Of a stretch of DNA of 6,951 nt, positions 1 to 5,925 are shown piece after piece; the first letter of the stretch is position 1; the number at the start of each line of letters is the position of its first letter. The position numbers and the translations under genes are program-made. The notes under the pieces are model-generated. The model was not told the origin of the DNA, made no database searches, and worked only from the letters and a program-made list of their open reading frames with translations. The stretch is from Herminiimonas sp. (lineage in GTDB: Bacteria > Pseudomonadota > Gammaproteobacteria > Burkholderiales > Burkholderiaceae): assembly GCA_014377155.1 (NCBI GenBank), contig JACMQD010000126.1:1-6951 (forward strand), written 5' to 3'.

Positions 1-2
1 GC

Positions 3-338
3 CTCGTCGCCCGTGAGGTAAATTCATTGGAAATTGTCGGCGTTATAAACATCGATGAAATTGTAATGGGTGCCTTTCAGAGCGCATATCTTGGTTATTA
101 CGGCACTGCTCAATTTGCGCGACAAGGGTTGATGACGGACGTCCTTTCCCAAGCAATCAAGTATGCGTTTGATGATATTGGCTTGCATCGGCTGGAAGCA
201 AATATTCAGACTGGAAATATTGCGTCGCTGGCATTGGTAAAAAAGCTGCATTTCACCTGCGAGGGCGCATCAAAAAACTACCTAAAAATTAATGGTGAGT
301 GGCATGACCATCAACGCTGGGCCTTGCTGAACCAGTAG
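3..338 (+). CDS. RimJ-type GNAT N-acetyltransferase, C-terminal part (5' end outside window)
   Basis: The frame is open from the left edge to a TAG at 336-338, so 111 C-terminal residues are visible and the start lies outside. Seen in the sequence: a YLGYYG stretch, then RQGLM in the acetyl-CoA pyrophosphate-binding loop region, then IGLHRLEANIQTGNIASLAL, and the ending GEWHDHQRWALLNQ. This order (LHRLEA, N-x-x-S-xx-L, then a DHxRW ending) is characteristic of the RimJ/RimL branch of the GNAT superfamily, which acetylates protein N-termini or small amines using acetyl-CoA in the cytoplasm. The substrate cannot be told from this fragment. The TTG at 27 is not a credible start because the conserved fold requires more residues upstream. 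No terminator with a T-run follows, only an imperfect stem-loop about 60 bases downstream. The family call is secure; calling it ribosomal-protein specific would be inference. Confidence 0.9.
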   Translation, partial: LVAREVNSLEIVGVINIDEIVMGAFQSAYLGYYGTAQFARQGLMTDVLSQAIKYAFDDIGLHRLEANIQTGNIASLALVKKLHFTCEGASKNYLKINGEWHDHQRWALLNQ

Positions 339-395
339 TTTCAGAGAATGTTCTTGATTGACCGCTTGGGGTCGATTTCGATGCATGAGTGACCG

Positions 396-435
396 GCAGA
401 GAGCGGCCATAAGGACCGCATTCGGTAATCTCTGC
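396..435. repeat. Imperfect stem-loop in the intergenic region 339-613
   Basis: The 275 bases between the GNAT stop and the serine hydrolase start hold no convincing gene. Inside them, GCAGAGA at 396-402 pairs with TCTCTGC at 429-435. Within that, GCGG (403-406) pairs with CCGC (416-419), and CC pairs with GG across an ATAA loop, leaving a one-base bulge and a nine-base bulge on the right arm. No T-run follows on either side, so it does not look like an intrinsic terminator. It could be a relic of a dispersed intergenic repeat or chance pairing. Confidence 0.35.
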
Positions 436-613
436 GCTAGCCGTCGTTCGAGCGGCTTATATTGCAAGTAAGACAATTTACGCCTAAACTTGGCGCGAGA
501 TCGCCCGTCAATAATGGCGTCCGTCTCTGACCGATTTCAACTCAGACCGCTTCGGTGTTGGTTATCATGCACGTTACGGTGTGACGACACGGTGCGCTAC
601 AGATTAAAAATAT

Positions 614-1681
614 ATGCCAATTTCGAGACGAAAATTCATTGTCGCCAGTGCGAGCGCACCATTCCTTTCTTCTTGCGCCACCGATCTTTCTCAATACAGC
701 GATGAGTCAATACTCTCACTTTCTCGAAGACTCGGTGTCTGGGCCGCATCCTACGTCACTTTCGATGCTGGAAAGCCCAGCGCCGACGTCGTGTTATCAG
801 GCTGCTCGTCCGCCCGCCCTGTTCACGCTGTGCCGATATTTCAAGCAGCCTCGCTTACGAAGCCTGTGATCGCATTCGTTGCATTGAAACTCGTGCAAAA
901 CGGCAAGCTTGACCTGAACGCGCCGGTATCGCGCTACCTGCCTCACGGCTATATACACCGCCAGAACTCGTTGGACAACACGCGCCCCGCGTTAGTCGAC
1001 CTGGTGCCTGCTACCATACTGGCGCGCATTCCCATAGGAACCTTGCTCAATCATAGTTCTGGGTTGCCGAACTGGACCAGCGGGGCGCTTGCCCCTGAAT
1101 TTGTACCGGGCGAAAGATGGCAATATTCTGGTGAAGGCTATGTCCTTTTGCAGGCAGTAATCACTGCCGTGACTAGTCAAGACATTGAGTCTTGCGTGTC
1201 GACATATGTCTTTCACCCACTCGGCATGCGGCATTCGAGGCTACGCCGCACCGCAGACATCCGTCAACAGCTGGTAGAAGGCGTCGTGTGGCTCGGCATT
1301 GGCCGCCAACTTGATTTCATTGAACCCAATGCTGCTGCGTCTCTATATACGACTGCTGGAGACTATGCAAAACTGATCTCAGCGTTACTGGCAGACAACA
1401 ACTTACTGTCCTTGACGGTCGCCAATCCTGTACTTACCGAGCCTAAATTGGGACTTACGTGGGGTTACGGATGGGGCATCGAAACCGCTTCTGGTGGTCC
1501 CTACCTCTGGCACTGGGGTAACAATCCGGGATTTCGATCATTTGCAATGATGTCGCTATCATCTAAAAACGGTTTCGTTTTATTTACAAACAGCGAACGA
1601 GGAATGCCGTTAGCTGCTTCGCTTGCTCGATCGGTCATTCCGGGTGAGCACGAGGTCTTTCGTTTTTACATGCTAGGCTAA
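614..1681 (+). CDS. Serine hydrolase, beta-lactamase / class C-like family (PF00144-type), Tat-type lipoprotein
   Basis: A 355-residue protein. The N-terminus has a twin-arginine motif SRRKFI (residues 4-9), a hydrophobic stretch, and a lipobox LSSC with Cys21, so it is probably exported by Tat and lipid-anchored in the cell envelope. The catalytic signatures of the class C beta-lactamase/penicillin-binding fold are visible in order: S80-L-T-K83 (nucleophile Ser and general-base Lys), LLNHSSGLP at 145-152, Y171-S-G173 in the place of the usual Y-x-N, and H300-W-G302 in the place of the K/H-T-G motif. Family members include esterases, DD-peptidases, D-aminopeptidases and true beta-lactamases; this sequence does not choose between them. 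Length fits the family. ATG 614 is chosen because it gives the complete Tat/lipoprotein signal; only a weak A-rich ribosome site precedes it. The gene seems monocistronic, with a hairpin after the stop. Confidence 0.92.
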   Translation: MPISRRKFIVASASAPFLSSCATDLSQYSDESILSLSRRLGVWAASYVTFDAGKPSADVVLSGCSSARPVHAVPIFQAASLTKPVIAFVALKLVQNGKLDLNAPVSRYLPHGYIHRQNSLDNTRPALVDLVPATILARIPIGTLLNHSSGLPNWTSGALAPEFVPGERWQYSGEGYVLLQAVITAVTSQDIESCVSTYVFHPLGMRHSRLRRTADIRQQLVEGVVWLGIGRQLDFIEPNAAASLYTTAGDYAKLISALLADNNLLSLTVANPVLTEPKLGLTWGYGWGIETASGGPYLWHWGNNPGFRSFAMMSLSSKNGFVLFTNSERGMPLAASLARSVIPGEHEVFRFYMLG

Positions 1682-1717
1682 ACTATAAAAAACCGCACCT
1701 TAACATGGCATTCAAAC

Positions 1718-1743
1718 GGGACGTCTGCTACAGCATCCGTCCC
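1718..1743 (+). terminator. Possible terminator hairpin after the serine hydrolase
   Basis: GGGACG (1718-1723) pairs perfectly with CGTCCC (1738-1743). Inside, TGC (1726-1728) pairs with GCA (1733-1735) around a TACA loop, leaving a symmetric two-by-two internal loop. The following bases, TTAACTTT, are only moderately T-rich, so this is a weak intrinsic terminator candidate between the hydrolase stop and the next start. Confidence 0.4.
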
Positions 1744-1763
1744 TTAACTTTACATTGAACGTC

Positions 1764-2483
1764 ATGTTTGATCAAAAAAAACGCAGGCTCGGGCAACTTA
1801 TCTTCGCGGTCACGATTGGTGTTCACATAGCAGCCATTTACTTGTCGTTGACGATAAAGGGCTTGCCGGTTAGCTCACCGAGCAGATTTGATCCGCTGAC
1901 AGTCATGCTCATTCAAGCGCCGGAAAATCAGGCTGTAACCCATAAAAGTGCAGTTATAAAAAGCGCACCTGTGCCTGAATCAAAGATAACAAATAAAACG
2001 ACTACGACGACTAGCGCTGCGCCGTCGAAATCTGCGATCCAGTCGAGCAAAAACGGATTTTCACCGTCTGCTATGCGCGCGCCTTCGCAAGTAGTCGTCC
2101 AGTCTCGCGAGAATCCCGTTGCACCTCCGGCTACTCCTGGACAGGAAACTCCCGAGAATCTCCCGAGTGTACCGTCAGGCGCCGACAGCATGATTTTGAA
2201 CGCGTTACGCAATATTGGGAAAATTGATCGCGAACTTCGTCATGCTCATCCAAAACTGCCTGATGCGATACCCGATACCCAGCAATCGAGACTTGAAAAG
2301 GGCATCGGCGCTGCCGCTAAAGCCGGTTCCATAAAAATAGAGACGATTACATTCTCTGACGGACGGAAAATGACCAAAGTAACAGGCCCGAATGGTAGCT
2401 ATTGCGCGATGGTAGACACATCGAATAGGAATGAAAACCTGGCAAGCGGGGTCAGGGCCCAGGTAACCACGTGCCCGAATTAA
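1764..2483 (+). CDS. TonB-like inner-membrane-anchored protein with a distinct C-terminal domain, function unknown
   Basis: From ATG 1764 the product has 239 residues; an in-frame TTG at 1755 would add three. Neither has a clear ribosome site. Seen: a basic N-terminus (KKRR), one membrane segment at about 9-29 containing a central His, then RFDPLTVMLIQAP, which recalls the sequence just after the membrane anchor of TonB proteins. A long linker (about 38-140) follows, rich in Ser, Thr, Pro and Ala and including a TTTTT run, as expected of a periplasm-spanning stalk. The C-terminus (about 141-239) has an ALRNIGKIDRELR helix, a PDTQQSRLEKGI segment, and a compact ending SDGRKMTKVTGPNGSYC...TTCPN with two Cys (214 and 237) that could form a disulphide. 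This is not the TonB C-terminal fold. From memory, similar hypothetical proteins occur in Burkholderiales. I infer an N-in, C-periplasmic topology; a link to a TonB-ExbBD complex is speculative. Confidence 0.8.
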   Translation: MFDQKKRRLGQLIFAVTIGVHIAAIYLSLTIKGLPVSSPSRFDPLTVMLIQAPENQAVTHKSAVIKSAPVPESKITNKTTTTTSAAPSKSAIQSSKNGFSPSAMRAPSQVVVQSRENPVAPPATPGQETPENLPSVPSGADSMILNALRNIGKIDRELRHAHPKLPDAIPDTQQSRLEKGIGAAAKAGSIKIETITFSDGRKMTKVTGPNGSYCAMVDTSNRNENLASGVRAQVTTCPN

Positions 2484-2575
2484 TTGACTAGTGTCCGGCT
2501 GCGTTGGCGGCGTAGATGCTGTCCAAACCGGAGCTCGCCGCTACGTTCAAGCGTCGCGCGAAGTGAAGACGCATC

Positions 2576-2740
2576 ATGGCCGATCGAAGCGGCGAATACG
2601 AAATTGTTCCGATGGAAGCCCAGGCAGATGTCAATCTAAAATGCAGCTTTCCGGTAGACGGCGACTCTCGGTCACCAGTTGTCATCCGGATCTTCTCGAA
2701 TAATTTATCCCATGACTTTCCTAAGGATCTGCCGACATGA
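2576..2740 (+). CDS. Small hypothetical protein (54 aa), translationally coupled to the next gene
   Basis: ATG 2576 opens a 54-codon frame ending at TGA 2738-2740, which overlaps the ATG of the next gene as ATGA. The frame is closed upstream by a TGA at 2564-2566, so it is not the tail of a longer gene in this frame. A GAAG at 2565-2568 sits seven bases before the ATG and could serve as a ribosome site. The product is soluble and acidic near its start (SGEYEIVPMEAQADVN), with one Cys, a VVIRIF strand and a Pro-rich ending; it has no signal peptide or membrane segment. I do not recognise the family. The overlap with a well-supported start is the main argument that it is real. The alternative is a chance frame, since it is short. 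Confidence 0.45.
   Translation: MADRSGEYEIVPMEAQADVNLKCSFPVDGDSRSPVVIRIFSNNLSHDFPKDLPT
2723..2727 (+). promoter_or_regulatory. Ribosome binding site of the 82-residue membrane protein
   Basis: AAGGA lies nine bases before ATG 2737 and supports that start. It sits inside the last codons of the 54-residue frame, as expected when two genes overlap and are translated in tandem. Confidence 0.6.
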
Positions 2741-2985
2741 CTGATCGTGTGAAAGGGAGATGTTTTTGGCTGGCGGCCTGTGTACTGATTTTGGTAGCCG
2801 CTTACAGCGCACGAGGAATACTCCAAGCGCTGAACCTGGATAAAGGCGAGCGCGTCCTCGTTAATTTGCGATTCTGGCGCACGATCATGCTATCTACTCT
2901 CACCGGGGCCACGGTCTGTATCTTTTTCGTGGTTCGACGTAGGAAACAATCAACACGACCATTACAACCTGCTGAAGAGTCCTGA
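2737..2985 (+). CDS. Small inner-membrane protein with two predicted membrane segments, function unknown
   Basis: An 82-residue product starting at ATG 2737, with AAGGA nine bases upstream and the ATG overlapping the stop of the preceding 54-residue frame (ATGA). Residues about 9-26 (CFWLAACVLILVAAYSA) and about 48-66 (TIMLSTLTGATVCIFFVV) are hydrophobic enough to cross the membrane. The connecting loop of about 20 residues is charged (LDKGERVLVNLRFWR), and the tail begins RRRK. Both ends carry positive charge, so the positive-inside rule suggests a hairpin with N- and C-termini in the cytoplasm. I do not recognise a family and no enzymatic motif is visible. Holin- or immunity-like small membrane proteins can look like this, but nothing nearby (no lysozyme, no toxin) supports either reading. 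Confidence 0.65.
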   Translation: MTDRVKGRCFWLAACVLILVAAYSARGILQALNLDKGERVLVNLRFWRTIMLSTLTGATVCIFFVVRRRKQSTRPLQPAEES

Positions 2986-3101
2986 CCTGCTTTTTTGGAG
3001 GGAAAGTACCGGCGACGACGTTGGCACGACCGAGTACAATCGGCCAGTTGCGATCGCTGGATAAGTCCGGTATTGCTAATTCTTTGGAGACATGCGACGG
3101 T

Positions 3102-3545
3102 ATGAAAAACGGACCTGGCTCGAACGAAAGCCGGTTGCTCGCGTCAATCAAGGGCCTACTACATGAAACGTACGATTCGCCTCGTAGGCGAAACAGCATT
3201 ACCGCTGCGATGCTGGCGATGTTGGTACTGCCAGCCTGTTCCAACCACTGGAACGCCAGCATGCGGTTCGTGGGAAATGCTGAAGCGGCTTCACGCGGCT
3301 TGAAAATGAGCACGACAAGCGCGCTCGGGGACCATTTTCCGGCGGTATTAGTCGGCGACTGCGCCGATGTGCGCATTCCACAGAGCCCCAAGCTACCGAA
3401 TAAGATCATGATTACGGTCACCGACGCCAATGATCAGATTATCGGCTCAGCAATCACCCATGACTTGGCACGCCGGAGCTTCGTCATACCGCTGACTGGC
3501 GTTAGCGCGACGATCGAGGTAACACCAGGTTCCACTTGCAAATAA
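3102..3545 (+). CDS. Putative small lipoprotein, N-terminus uncertain (possible frameshift)
   Basis: The frame is open from 2976 to TAA 3543-3545. ATG 3102, with GGAG about 12 bases upstream, gives 147 residues. The hydrophobic stretch NSITAAMLAMLVLPAC ends in a lipobox LPAC with Cys46, so a lipoprotein is likely, but the 30-residue hydrophilic stretch before it is unusually long for a signal peptide. Out of frame, ATG 3163 is preceded by AAGGG at good spacing and reads MKRTIRLV, a normal signal-peptide start; a single lost base between about 3170 and 3200 would join it to the LPAC stretch. After the Cys the protein is mostly beta-prone and has two Cys (87 and 146) that could pair in the periplasm. 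No family recognised. Either the start is upstream and the leader is long, or the gene is frameshifted. TTG 3021 is a third, weaker start. Confidence 0.55.
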   Translation: MKNGPGSNESRLLASIKGLLHETYDSPRRRNSITAAMLAMLVLPACSNHWNASMRFVGNAEAASRGLKMSTTSALGDHFPAVLVGDCADVRIPQSPKLPNKIMITVTDANDQIIGSAITHDLARRSFVIPLTGVSATIEVTPGSTCK

Positions 3546-3676
3546 CTGCTCCCCATTCTCGCTTGTACATCAGCTCTTTTCACACCCTTCGACAGTCCTC
3601 TTTGGGTCGATAGCAGGCCTTGGCTCACGATGCCGCGACAAGGATTTCAAAATTCAATCACGATGCCACTATAGCT

Positions 3677-4165
3677 ATGATCAGACACGCCACACCAGAC
3701 GATGCGCAGGATATCTGCAAGATATACAACCATTGCCTACTCGAGACAACAATTACGTTTGAGGAAACCGTTGTTGCAGTTGAAGAGATGGCGCAGCGGA
3801 TCAAAGATGTGTGTACCCGCCTGCCGTGGTACGTATTCGAGGAATATGGTGAAGTCATCGGTTATGCCTACGCTACACCGTGGCGGACGCGAGGCGCGTA
3901 CCGCTTTTCAGTTGAAACAAGCGTATATGTGTCGACGCACCATTCGAAGTCAGGAATTGGTACAAATCTTTATCGCACATTACTCGATGACCTTCGGGCT
4001 TGAGGTATCCATGCGGTCATTGGTGGGATTGCGCAGCCGAACATTGCCATCATTAGCATTCACGAAAAATTTGGATTCGAAAAGGTCGCCCATTTTAAAT
4101 CCGTAGGACGTAAATTTGATCGATGGATCGACGTTGCCTACTGGCAGACTATCCTGAATCAGTAG
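3677..4165 (+). pseudogene. GNAT acetyltransferase (phosphinothricin acetyltransferase-like) interrupted by an in-frame TGA
   Basis: ATG 3677 starts MIRHATPDDAQDICKIYNHC, typical of the Pat/phosphinothricin N-acetyltransferase-like branch of GNAT, which acetylates small amines such as amino-acid analogues. Visible: TITFEE (25-30), GYAYATPWRTRGAYRFSVE (62-80), VYVSTHHSKSGIGTNLY with the acetyl-CoA loop K-S-G-I-G (91-95). Codon 109 (4001-4003) is TGA. The same frame then continues without a gap as GIHAVIGGIAQPN, HEKFGFEKVAHF, VGRKF and RWIDVAYWQ, the expected C-terminal half, to TAG 4163-4165. Total length, 162 codons, matches the family. The stop removes the last third of the fold, including the motif B region, so the product is probably inactive. 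A CGA-to-TGA change would explain it. A sequencing error or read-through is possible. No clear ribosome site precedes the ATG. Confidence 0.88.
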
Positions 4166-4203
4166 TCACGGCGCGCGCTTTGCAAATAACCGTCGGATGC
4201 CCG

Positions 4204-4392
4204 CTATGGGCCGAAGCCACTAATTAGCGAATGCGTACAACCGGCCAGTACCGGGCGTTTGCCCTGCGCCAGTTGCCGCGCACCTTCGGCCAGCATGCCG
4301 CCAGCAACATCGGTCGCCAGCGTGCCAAGGCGTGCCATGCGCGACCAGCGTCCGGCAGGCGCGGTAGCGCATGGCACCGATGGCTTGGTCAT
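4204..4392 (-). pseudogene. Truncated ABC1/AarF/UbiB-family atypical kinase, N-terminal remnant
   Basis: On the minus strand, ATG 4392-4390 opens 62 codons. Residues about 14-47 include WSRMARLGTLA, GGMLAEGARQLAQGKRP, which I recognise as the N-terminal alanine/glycine-rich segment of ABC1 (AarF/UbiB/ADCK-like) atypical kinases, in which an AxGGMxAEGxxxL stretch precedes the kinase core. After about residue 47 (near 4252) the similarity stops, and the frame ends at TAG 4206-4204 with an unrelated tail. The ATP-binding KxGQ motif region and the whole catalytic domain, some 400 residues in intact members, are absent. UbiB-type proteins support ubiquinone synthesis; the role of this paralogue is unknown. 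The ATG overlaps the stop of the upstream six-cysteine gene by ATGA, so the two were probably one operon before a deletion or rearrangement brought the GNAT pseudogene next to it. Confidence 0.75.
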
Positions 4393-4550
4393 TCGCGCTC
4401 CGCGTCAGCGGCAGCATTATCGTCAGCCTCTGGTTTATCGAGGGACGGGTAGCACATTTTCTTGCCGTCCCATTTCTGGCCACACCAGCATTCGCCGTCG
4501 GCGTTGATCAGGCAGGTATCGGTGCCACAGCAGCGCGGGTCATTCGTCAT
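4389..4550 (-). CDS. Small six-cysteine protein, putative metal-binding, function unknown
   Basis: Minus-strand ATG 4550-4548, with AGGA six bases upstream, starts a 53-residue product ending at TGA 4391-4389. Six Cys lie at positions 7, 8, 13, 21, 23 and 33 (DPRCCGTDTC, ECWCGQKWDGKKMC), a spacing that suggests binding of zinc or another metal, followed by an acidic Ala/Asp/Glu tail. There is no signal peptide, so it is probably cytoplasmic. From memory, very similar small proteins are annotated as hypothetical in Burkholderiales; I know of no assigned function. The frame is open further upstream, but the longer reading enters the insertion-sequence remnant and has no similarity I recognise, so the short start is preferred. 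The gene overlaps the kinase start by ATGA. The insertion-sequence end lies 126 bases before its ATG and may have cut its original promoter region. Confidence 0.75.
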   Translation of the reverse strand: MTNDPRCCGTDTCLINADGECWCGQKWDGKKMCYPSLDKPEADDNAAADAERE

Positions 4551-4676
4551 AAGGAGTCCTGTTATCAGTTGAGTGGCTGGAGAGATCTGGATGCGGCTGC
4601 AAGCAAACCAAGGCAGCTCACTGTAACAAGGTTTCGGCCACCACGCACGGGACGTGATTGACTGCAGATTGAAGGG

Positions 4677-5048
4677 TGAACCGCATCGAGTTTTGTGAAG
4701 GCACGAACATTTGAGAGAATGGTGCAATGAACAGGAAGCCAAGCAAGCTTTCCACCGAAGCGCGGAAGCGCGCAATGCGCCTAGTGCGCGAGCAGCGTAG
4801 CGCACACTCGTCGATGTGGGCGGCAAGCGAATCGATTGCACAGATGATCGGCTGTACGCCGCAGACGTTATTGGATTGAGTCAGGCGTAATGAAGTCGAG
4901 CGGCGTGTCTGACGGTGTCCGCACCGACGAACGTGACCGCATTAAAGCACTGGGTCGAGAGCGCTAGGAGCTCCGCCGCGCCAATGAGATATTGAAGGTA
5001 GCCAGCGCTTTTTTCGCCCAGCCGGAGCCCAATCGCCGGTTCAACTCC
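4677..5048 (+). mobile_element. Decayed IS3-family insertion sequence, left end and orfA only
   Basis: The stretch begins TGAACCGCATCGAGTTTTG at 4677, which has the TG start and the look of an IS3-family terminal inverted repeat, and continues into a broken orfA. orfB (the DDE transposase) and the right inverted repeat are absent: after 5048 the sequence changes into the leader of the metallopeptidase gene. The element is therefore a non-mobile relic about 370 bases long. The subgroup (IS51- or IS3-like) is recalled, not checked. Target-site duplications cannot be identified because one end is lost. Confidence 0.75.
4727..5048 (+). pseudogene. IS3-family orfA (helix-turn-helix transposase subunit) remnant
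   Basis: ATG 4727 starts MNRKPSKLSTEARKRAMRLV, followed by SSMWAASESIAQMIGCTPQTLL, the helix-turn-helix DNA-binding region of IS3-family OrfA. A TGA at 4877-4879 stands where these proteins have the Trp of LLxWV. After VRRNEVE the frame shifts between about 4885 and 4910 and resumes as DGVRTDERDRIKAL, then a TAG at 4965-4967, then ELRRANEILKVASAFFAQPE, the leucine-zipper end of OrfA, finishing near NRRF at 5042. Three separate lesions (two stops, one frameshift) show old decay, not a programmed OrfA/OrfB frameshift, which would lie at the 3' end. OrfA normally dimerises and binds the terminal repeats. Confidence 0.85.
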
Positions 5049-5073
5049 AAAAATTTTAAAACCCCTAGAAAGC

Positions 5074-5925
5074 ATGGCAATGCAAAAAATGAAAGCTCTG
5101 ATAGATACCGCCCTGTGTCAGGCCAGTCGCTTGCGCGTCATCGCAGGCATCGCCGTGGTGTGTTGCCTGGCGATTTCGGGATGCTCGAACTGGATCAAGG
5201 CTGGGATGCTACAAATCCGACCCTTCACGGGATTCAAAGAAGTTTCGGTGGCGTCTTTTGTCCACGCGGAAAACACTGCAACTTTGCAAACCCTGGCTTT
5301 GGCACAACAGTTGCATCAGGTATTTTCTTCAGCACAAACCACGATCGAGCGCACACATGGCGCGAGCCTCAAGGCCCCCGCGGTGTATGTTTGCGCGAGC
5401 GAAGACTGTTATGCCAAATATGTGATGATTCCAGGTTCGAGCGCAGAAACCGGACAAAGCGGCAGTACTGTCATTTTAAATGCTGTTCGGCTCCTGAAAA
5501 ACGACAGCGGCATCCCGATTTTTACGCATGAGTTATCGCACATATTCTGGTACCAACATGGCCAACGGTGCGCACCGCGCTGGTGGCTGGAAGGAATGGC
5601 AGTCGCTACTTCTGGCGGTGGGGCTGAGAGCGTCAGTGACGCGCAGGCGCGACAGTTGCTGCGGGAAGGTCAGGCTTTTCACGCAGCATTGGACAATGGC
5701 TGTTTCAACCCCGCCCAGCGCGGCACCTTGAGCTGGGCCGCTTACTATCGGCAAGCAGCGATGTTCGTAAGTTACCTCAGAGAAGATGAACCACGCTTTA
5801 CTCGCGCGCTAGAGCTCATGCGCGGAGGGGAACGTGTTGGGCCAGCCCTGCAAAGCGCGTACGCGCAGCCTGTGGCCGCGCTGTGGGCGCAGTGGCACAA
5901 GAAGGAAATGGCGCTGGCTCAATAG
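5074..5925 (+). CDS. Putative zinc metallopeptidase lipoprotein with HExxH...E signature
   Basis: A 283-residue product. The N-terminal membrane segment (about 21-36) ends in a lipobox ISGC with Cys37, so it should be a lipid-anchored envelope protein. Residues T151-H-E-L-S-H156 form an HExxH zinc motif, and W170-W-L-E-G-M-A follows with Glu173, 17 residues after the second His, as in gluzincins where a WLxEGxA segment gives the third zinc ligand (the peptidase MA-like clan). Four Cys in the mature part (107, 112, 166 and 210) could form disulphides. The C-terminal helix-rich part (SWAAYYRQAAMFVSYLRE) resembles the region after the active site in such peptidases. Substrate unknown. ATG 5074 is used; ATG 5080 and ATG 5089 (MKALID...) are plausible alternatives and no ribosome site is decisive. 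It begins directly after the insertion-sequence relic, so its promoter must lie in or beyond that relic. Confidence 0.82.
   Translation: MAMQKMKALIDTALCQASRLRVIAGIAVVCCLAISGCSNWIKAGMLQIRPFTGFKEVSVASFVHAENTATLQTLALAQQLHQVFSSAQTTIERTHGASLKAPAVYVCASEDCYAKYVMIPGSSAETGQSGSTVILNAVRLLKNDSGIPIFTHELSHIFWYQHGQRCAPRWWLEGMAVATSGGGAESVSDAQARQLLREGQAFHAALDNGCFNPAQRGTLSWAAYYRQAAMFVSYLREDEPRFTRALELMRGGERVGPALQSAYAQPVAALWAQWHKKEMALAQ

Noticed and set aside
574..603. TTACGG and TACAGA as promoter boxes before the serine hydrolase
   Set aside because: The -35 match is only two of six bases and the start codon would be almost at the transcript start.
1928..2212. Minus-strand frame with a VVVVV stretch resembling a membrane segment
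   Set aside because: The stretch is the antisense of the Thr-rich repeat in the TonB-like protein; no start signal supports it.
2900..3430. Long minus-strand open frame (176 codons)
   Set aside because: It is antisense to the putative lipoprotein and the small membrane gene, has no ribosome site and no recognisable motif; it is a shadow frame.
4001..4003. TGA as a selenocysteine codon in the GNAT
   Set aside because: The family has no Cys or Sec expected here, no obvious selenocysteine insertion hairpin follows, and an Arg or Gln codon changed by mutation is simpler.
4231..4661. Overlapping plus-strand frames opposite the kinase remnant and six-cysteine gene
   Set aside because: Their translations are Arg/Ser/Ala-rich low-information sequence typical of antisense frames of GC-rich genes.
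4389..4841. 150-codon minus-strand reading that includes the six-cysteine protein
   Set aside because: Only the last 53 residues look like a protein family and have AGGA before their ATG; the upstream part runs through the antisense of the IS remnant.
4877..4967. Programmed frameshift in the IS orfA
   Set aside because: IS3-family programmed shifting occurs near the orfA 3' end to join orfB; here two stop codons and a shift lie inside orfA and orfB is absent.
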